NCBI GenBank assembly: GCA_013398955.1
Contig: VWPU01008482.1
Coordinates: 62,001 to 126,000 of the forward strand
DNA length: 64,000 bases
Source: Callaeas wilsoni
Lineage: Eukaryota > Chordata > Aves > Passeriformes > Callaeidae
Direction: 5' to 3'
Shown here: piece after piece, positions 58,441-64,000 of the stretch
Layout of the letters: every line of letters begins with the position of its first letter
How positions within the stretch are numbered: the stretch's first letter is position 1
The notes under the pieces: generated by a model
The model's input: only the letters and a program-made list of their open reading frames with translations
Databases searched by the model: none
What the model was told of the DNA's origin: nothing
Made by a program: the position numbers and the translations under genes

Positions 58441-60331
58441 TCTCCTCCTGCTTCCCGGAATCTTCCAGTTTGAACCTGGATGTGTCCTGGACGTTCTTGG
58501 CGAGTGCTGTTTATTCACTGCTATGACGTCTTCAGCAGTTCTGGAGCCGTTTTTCTTGGGGCTGAGTTTTCCCAGCAGCTGGAATGGTGTGTCCCAGAAA
58601 GGACCTGTCTTTAATTAGGGAACTTAGAATGCCAGGCTCCTCAGCAATCCAACAAAAAAAAAGTTCATTTCTCCTGCTCCCTGTTGTTTGGAGAAGAGAA
58701 AAGAAAATAAAAATGCCCCCCAAAAGCTTGGCTGCATTTTGCCAGAGGCTGTAGCTCATGTCAAACACTCTCATCCCCAATTTCAGTCTCCCACATTATT
58801 CCTGGCAGCTCCAGCTCACTCATTTCCTGGCATTTTTCGCAATTAGCAGTAGAAAGCTTTCACTTCATTTTTTTGTCTCTATCTTCCCCTCTCATCTCTG
58901 AACCCAGCCTGAATACAGGCTCCATTGTTCCTGCTGCTTTGGAGCCCCTGTTAGGATTTTATCCGCGTTCCCCCACAGCTGGATCTCCTCCAGTGCCACC
59001 TCGTCAGTGACCCCCTGCCAGTGGCTTTGCCAGTCCGTCCCATCGCCTCTCTCCGCAGGGATTTCACTTCCCAGGCCTTTCTGCCCACATCTCACACATT
59101 AACTCTGGGTAACAGGAAAAAAAATCCACATTTCCAAAGTGTTTTTTTGTTTAAAAGAATAACTGTGAGACAACTCTGTGCTCATTTGCATGCAGTGCCC
59201 GCGCCCGCTCTGGCTGCAGCATTCCCAGCTCCTGCCGAGCTCCGGCACCCGCTGGCCTCACTCCACGGCCAACAAAGAGCCCTTGCTCTCACTGCCACCT
59301 CCCCTGCACGCCGGAGGGAGGCTGCAGGTGTGAGAAACCTGAGAGGGGACAGCTCGAGTGACTGGTTGGACTGGAGTCCCAAAAATACGATGAGGACGAG
59401 GGGAGAAGGGCAGGCTCGTCCATTTGTTGGGGAATTGCTCAAGAGCGTCGTGGCTCCACCTGTTCCGCGGGCACTGGGGCTTTGTGCCTTTCTTAGCACA
59501 TCTGCACTTATCTTTGCAAAAGATATAATTAGGCTGCGTTGCGCACGATGGGACGGTGGGGAGGAGGGGAAGTGCAGCCGAAGGCTCCGTGGTTCCCATG
59601 GTTTTAGCTCGCTCCCCGTTCCAGCCCCGCGGTCCGGCGGATCGGGAGCGCGCGCGTGTCCGTGGGAGCTGCGGGAGGGAACGCGTTGGGCTCCGGCAGC
59701 AGTGCAGGCGCTCGTGGGGCTGGGTGGTTCTGCTGGATGCAGCTTGCTTTCCAATCACACCTTCTTTAGGTGCTTGTGTGGCTTTTGTGCTCGGAAAAAA
59801 AAAAGGCTGGAAATCTGTTCCATAGATTTCCTGGATATTGGAAGGCGCATGGGGGATCTATAAAAGCAACTTGTAATTACAGGATTTTTTCAGTGCTTGC
59901 AGTTTGGGAGATGGTGCTGTAAGCTTTGGACATTTCATTGCAGATTTAAAGTGAATCCCGGAGTTTGTGCTCTGTGCGTTTGATTGTTTTCCATGTGAAT
60001 TTCCAAATCCCGTCTAACAGAAGGATTTCCACAAGAATAGTTTCTGGATCTGGCAGAACAATGCTTAAATTCAAGGAAACAGCTCTCAGAATGCACTAGC
60101 AGGATACATTAAACAAATAAATCACTCGATGTCAGTTATTCCCTCGGCATTGTGAAGGATAAATATGTAAACATGTCCACACGATCCGTAAGCAACCACA
60201 GCTCCATTAGGGAAGGCAAAGGGTGAATGGCTCCCAGCCTGCACAGGGCCCTTTTCCATCAAGTTTTGGCATGTCCTTTGTTGATAAACCTGTTTTACTC
60301 AACGTGCTCCGGGGTTTTAGGGTGATGCTAG
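58441..60331. other. PDE4B: PDE4B intron, no gene recognised
   Basis: A GC-rich and CpG-richer patch lies at about 59540-59710. No exon or named repeat was identified. Confidence 0.45.
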
Positions 60332-60487
60332 GCACTGGTAGTAATTAACGTGGGGCAATATTCCTGCTAATGAACCTCGTGTTGTGGAGGTGAAATAGCC
60401 ATTTTCTGACACTGGTTAGTAATTAACGTGGGGCGATATTCCTGCTAATGAACCTTGTGTTGGGGAGGTGAAGTAGCCATTGTCTGC
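60332..60487. repeat. 78-bp tandem duplication
   Basis: Two units, 60332-60409 and 60410-60487, share GTAATTAACGTGGGGC, ATATTCCTGCTAATGAACCT, GGAGGTGAA and TAGCCATT with a handful of substitutions, so the duplication is fairly recent. Confidence 0.93.
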
Positions 60488-60572
60488 TGGGGAACGGGAG
60501 GGCCTTTGGTCATCTGGATCTGTGGGATTTTGAGCCATGGCCACATGGGTGCCTTGGTGAATCACCCAGAGA

Positions 60573-60870
60573 CCCTTCTCCTCCTTCTCCTCCTTCTCCT
60601 CCTTCTCCTCCTTCTCTTCCTTCTCCTCCTCCTCCTCCTCCTCCTCCTCCTTCTCCTTCTCCTTCTCCTTCTCCTTCTCCTTCTCCTTCTCCTTCTCCTT
60701 CTCCTTCTCCTTCTCCTTTTCTGCTCTCCTCCTTTTCTCCTCCTCCTTCTGCTCTTTTTCCTTCCTCTCCCCATCTCTTTTCCATTTCCTTCTCCTGCTC
60801 CTTCTCCTTCCCTTTCTCTTCTCCTTCTCCCTGCCCTCTCTCCTCCCTTCTCCTGCCCTCTCACCTGCCT
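60573..60870. repeat. Polypyrimidine (CTT/CTC)n tract, about 300 bp
   Basis: An almost uninterrupted run of C and T on the + strand contains CTCCTT, CTC and CTTCTC microsatellite blocks. The longest pure stretch is about 60574-60720, and isolated G and A bases occur later. The matching purine strand and mirror symmetry could support triplex (H-DNA) structure. Confidence 0.95.
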
Positions 60871-63002
60871 CAGGAGTTAAGATCCCACAGTTCCCAGCTA
60901 CGCCCAGGTGGGATCAGCTGCTGGATCAGTTGGGATGGACTCTCCCACAGAGGGGCCCTCTCCCACCTTTCCCCCACATGAGCTCTTACTCATGAGCAGC
61001 CAAGGATTGAGGAATGCAAATGAGGCCTTCAGTGTCATTAATGAGATCCATCAGCTCCCAAATAATCATCTGCCATTCACATGATCAGCTCCAGCATCTG
61101 CCTTCTCTTCCGAATCTTTTGTGTCATCTGCAATAATGACAACAATTAGGATAATCTGTAATAAATAGAGAATAATTAAAAATGGGCTGGTTTAAGGTCC
61201 TCTGATGAATGCAAACTCTGGGCTCGTGTCCTGTGGCTTCACCTGGGAATTAGGGACATTTTAAAATTGTGTCCTTAATGTATTTTCCAGCTGGGAGTTT
61301 GGAGTTGTGCTGTCAGGCTTTTCCTAAAGCAGAATTTTCATGCACCAGGATAAAGATTTCCACCTTCCCATACACACACACGAGGACTCCAAAATCCTCA
61401 TCTCGCCCAAGAGCCGTGGTGGAGCTCAGGTTCCCAAATCTGCTCCCTCTTCACCCAATTCCCTGTCACTCCCAGAGAGAAGGAAGCATTTCCCCCTGTA
61501 ACACTTGGATTTTAATCCTTGGGGGTTTATGAGTGTTTGTCTGCTTTAGGTTGAATTTTATCAGCTTGTCCAACATTGGGGGAACATTTCAGTGCCACGT
61601 TGTACAAGCTGGATTTGGGAATAAATCCAGCATCAAAACCTTTCCAAGGCAAAAGGGAGCAACTGCTCTTATTAATTTTCCTTTTAGAGGAACAGATTTT
61701 ATCCTGAATCTAAACTGTTGAGGTAAGGTTTAGATAGAGCGATAATATTTTATTAAATCAGTTGGAATTACTGGAAAATGGCTTTGGTGACCTCAAGTCT
61801 CAGTTGTTGCTTCAAAGGCAGCTGGAGCTTGGGGTGGGAAGGACGGCCCCAAACACTGAAGAACTTTATAAATAGTCCCAGTTTATTGCAGCCAGGATGC
61901 AATGAAGAGTAAATAACTCAGGAGATGTCTCATGACACTGTAAACAAGTGCTGTGCATGTGGAATAGGATGGATAGACTCGGTAAAGTTGGGAAAACTGC
62001 TTTTAACCTTCCATGTGAAAGTTTCTCTTGGAATTTTTGGACAGCCTGTTTTGACAGAGTCTATCAGGGGTTTTTTAAAGTCTTAAGCTCCACGTGTGCC
62101 CAAGGTTTACAAGTTGTGATCCAGCAGGAGGAATTCTTTCTCCTTGCGGAAGTAGAAATGAAGACTTTTAGCAGTACAGGGAGCCCACAATTTGATCTTT
62201 AAGAGTTAAGGAGAGCTGAGTTTGAGAAGATGTTGGCAAATATTTGTCTTCAACATTTCTTGTTCACCAGATTGGACAATCTGTTCACAACTCAATCCCA
62301 CTGGGAATACTCCTCCTACATTATGGAAAGCTGAGTTCTTTGGCAGCTGGAAAGGGAACTGCAACTGCTCTCCAAGTTTTTTAACTCACCTGGTTGGGAG
62401 GTGGTATTTTGGCCTTAAAACTCTTACGGCCTTTGCACTTCCCTCCAGACGAAGCCTTAATGTTTGTATTTATCACGACAGGGGAGACAAGAGAGAATCA
62501 TGAGGGAATCAGGAGAGAGACAATAAACCCCACTTGAAATTTTGGCATTTGGATCTCATTTCAAAACGTTTCCTAACTGGGTTCATCTCCTGCATCAGTC
62601 GAGGGCAAAGCCTCCTGCAGGCTGGGGACGCTCTGCCCAGCATCCTGCCTTGCTGTGGCACTTGGGAGCAGGATGGGGACAGTTTGTGGGTTAAGAGAGG
62701 AACTCTGCAGCTCCAGATAACGTTGGCCTCGTGCTCAGATCCCTGCAGGCACCCAGGGGCTGGAGCTCTGCTGGGGGAAGGATGGCACAGATGGAATTTG
62801 GGGGGAGCCACGGGTGAGAGTTTGTCCCATTGACCCCCTTCCCATCTGTGACACTTCACCGGCCTCCTGATGAAGTGTGTGCTTGTCCTTACACTCAGCT
62901 ACTCCCAGAAAAGAGGATGTTCCCCAAAACCTTTCACTTTCCAAGTATTCAAGAGTGAAAAAAGGCCTCAAGCCCATATTGATGAGCAGCTCTCACTTTT
63001 CC
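60871..63002. other. PDE4B: PDE4B intron, nothing recognised
   Basis: No exon, RNA gene or named repeat was identified. Confidence 0.4.
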
Positions 63003-63520
63003 CCCTGTACCCAGCACTGGTGAGGCCACACCTCAAATCCTGGGGTCACTTTTAGGCCCTTCATGACAAGAAGGACATCAAGGGGCTAGAGCGTGTCCAG
63101 GGAAGGCAATGGAGCTGGGGAAGGGGCTGGAGCCCCAGAGAGGCTGAGGGAGCTGGAAAGGGGCTCAGCTTGGAGAAAAGGAGGCTCTGGGGGTACTTTG
63201 TGGCTCTGCACAAGTCCCTGACAGGAGGGGGCAGCCGGGGGGGGCGGGCTCTGCTCCCAGGGAACAGGGACAGGAGGAGAGGGAACGGCCCCAGGCTGGG
63301 CCAGGGCAGGCTCAGGGTGGACATTGGGAAAATTCCTTCCTGGAAAGCTTTTCCAGCCCTGGCACAACTGCACAGGGCAGTGGTGGAGTCCCCATCCCTG
63401 GAAGGATTTAAAATAATGTGGATATGGCACATGGGGTCATGGGGCAGTGGTGGCCTTGGCAGTGCTGGGGAATGGTTGGACTGGATGGGGTGAGAGGGAT
63501 TTTCCAGCCTAAATAATTGT
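63003..63520 (+). mobile_element. CR1 LINE copy including end of RT ORF, about 520 bp
   Basis: CCCAGCACTGGTGAGGCCAC, GACAAGAAGGACATCAAGGG and TAGAGCGTGTCCAGGGAAGG are the C-terminal codons of the CR1 reverse-transcriptase ORF (the SALVRPHL and KKDI..LERVQ region). GGAGAAAAGGAGGCTCTGGG, CAAGTCCCTGACAGGAGGGG and AGTGGTGGAGTCCCCATCCC follow, and TTTTCCAGCCTAAATAATTG ends it. Stops and shifts show that it is dead. It is 5'-truncated. Confidence 0.94.
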
Positions 63521-64000
63521 GTGAGAAAAAAAGAGAGCATGGAAATGCCAGGAAGTGGGGGAAAAGCCTCTAAAAAGGGGCTGCTAAGTCACCTCTCAGT
63601 GAGAGATTCCGTGTGTTCCATCACCTTACAGAGCTGGAAAAGGAACAGATGGCAAAACCTACCAAAAATGCAGTTGTTGCAAAATCCTGGCGCATAAAGG
63701 AGCTGCATTTCGGGACCCTGGAGCGTTCCAAGTGCCAGTGGAGAAACACGAGGCGAGGGCTGCCTCTGTCCTCACAGGGACTGGCAGCAGCTCAGGTCTT
63801 GCGAGGAAATGTCACCTCAGTTCCTGCTGGAGTGCCACCAGCACCAAACCTCCTGCGCAAACACTGGGTGGGATTTAAAAACTGAAACTCCTCTTGTTCC
63901 TCGCTTCCCTGTTCTGTGTCAGCAACGATTTCACGCAGGGCCCTAGAAAACATGACCAAAGCACCCCTCTAATTTACGGGTTTGGGTTATGCAACCCCCA
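63521..64000. other. PDE4B: PDE4B intron to window end, nothing recognised
   Basis: No exon or named repeat was identified. Confidence 0.4.

Noticed and set aside
57876..58526. 217-codon open frame and its antisense partner in the 93-bp array
   Set aside because: The frame is kept open by a stop-free repeat whose period is a multiple of three. There is no family similarity and no splice or start context.
60455..60880. Leucine-rich and arginine/glutamate-rich frames
   Set aside because: They are readings of the polypyrimidine microsatellite.
43000..64000. UCR2 exon (EESYQKL) or the PDE4B2 first exon
   Set aside because: I searched by eye for the LDWCLDQL-encoding exon and for the PDE4B2 start peptide and found neither, so both are probably beyond the window.
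1..64000. CRISPR array or prokaryotic system
   Set aside because: The tandem repeats have no unique spacers of constant size, and the gene content is vertebrate.

Overview
The window looks like nuclear DNA from a bird, most probably a songbird. Three things point there. Truncated CR1 LINE copies are dense in both orientations, many ending in the ATTCTATG-type octamers typical of avian CR1. One element (about 39648-39787) has a tRNA-Ile-like head and a CR1-like tail, the structure I recall for TguSINE1 of zebra finch. The only recognisable gene is a vertebrate cAMP phosphodiesterase with conserved splice sites. There are no bacterial genes, operons or CRISPR arrays. Runs of N at 14910 and 38719-38898 mark assembly gaps.

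The gene is PDE4B on the + strand. Four consecutive coding exons (36065-36259, 38086-38122, 38210-38280, 42777-42826) splice in frame and encode all of upstream conserved region 1 (UCR1), including the PKA site RRESF, and the whole LR1 linker up to the start of UCR2. I found neither the isoform-specific 5' exons nor the UCR2 and catalytic exons. So 1-36064 is probably a 5' intron (or isoform-promoter territory) and 42827-64000 is the beginning of the intron before UCR2. In mammals that downstream intron carries the start of the short isoform PDE4B2, but its first exon is not recognisable here.

Layout: 1-36 kb is intron-like sequence with about 25 CR1 fragments, a CpG-rich block at 8.1-8.95 kb, a CR1-tail octamer array with a suspect assembly join at 14.6-15.1 kb, and minisatellites of 26, 44, 30 and 31 bp. 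36-43 kb holds the four exons, a 19-bp inverted repeat, a CTCF-like motif, an octamer satellite with an N gap, and the tRNA-Ile/CR1 SINE. 43-56 kb is almost free of recognisable repeats and AT-rich in places, and includes a candidate conserved element and a perfect CRE. 56-64 kb holds an old CR1 reverse-transcriptase relic, a 93-bp minisatellite built round a palindrome, a 78-bp duplication, a 300-bp polypyrimidine tract and a longer CR1 copy.

I see no convincing new multigene system. The points most worth checking are the possible false duplication at 14.6-15.1 kb, the inverted CR1 pair at 18.4-19.65 kb (possible dsRNA in the PDE4B pre-mRNA), two full CREs in a cAMP-phosphodiesterase locus, the CpG-rich block as a possible alternative promoter, and the palindromic 93-bp minisatellite.
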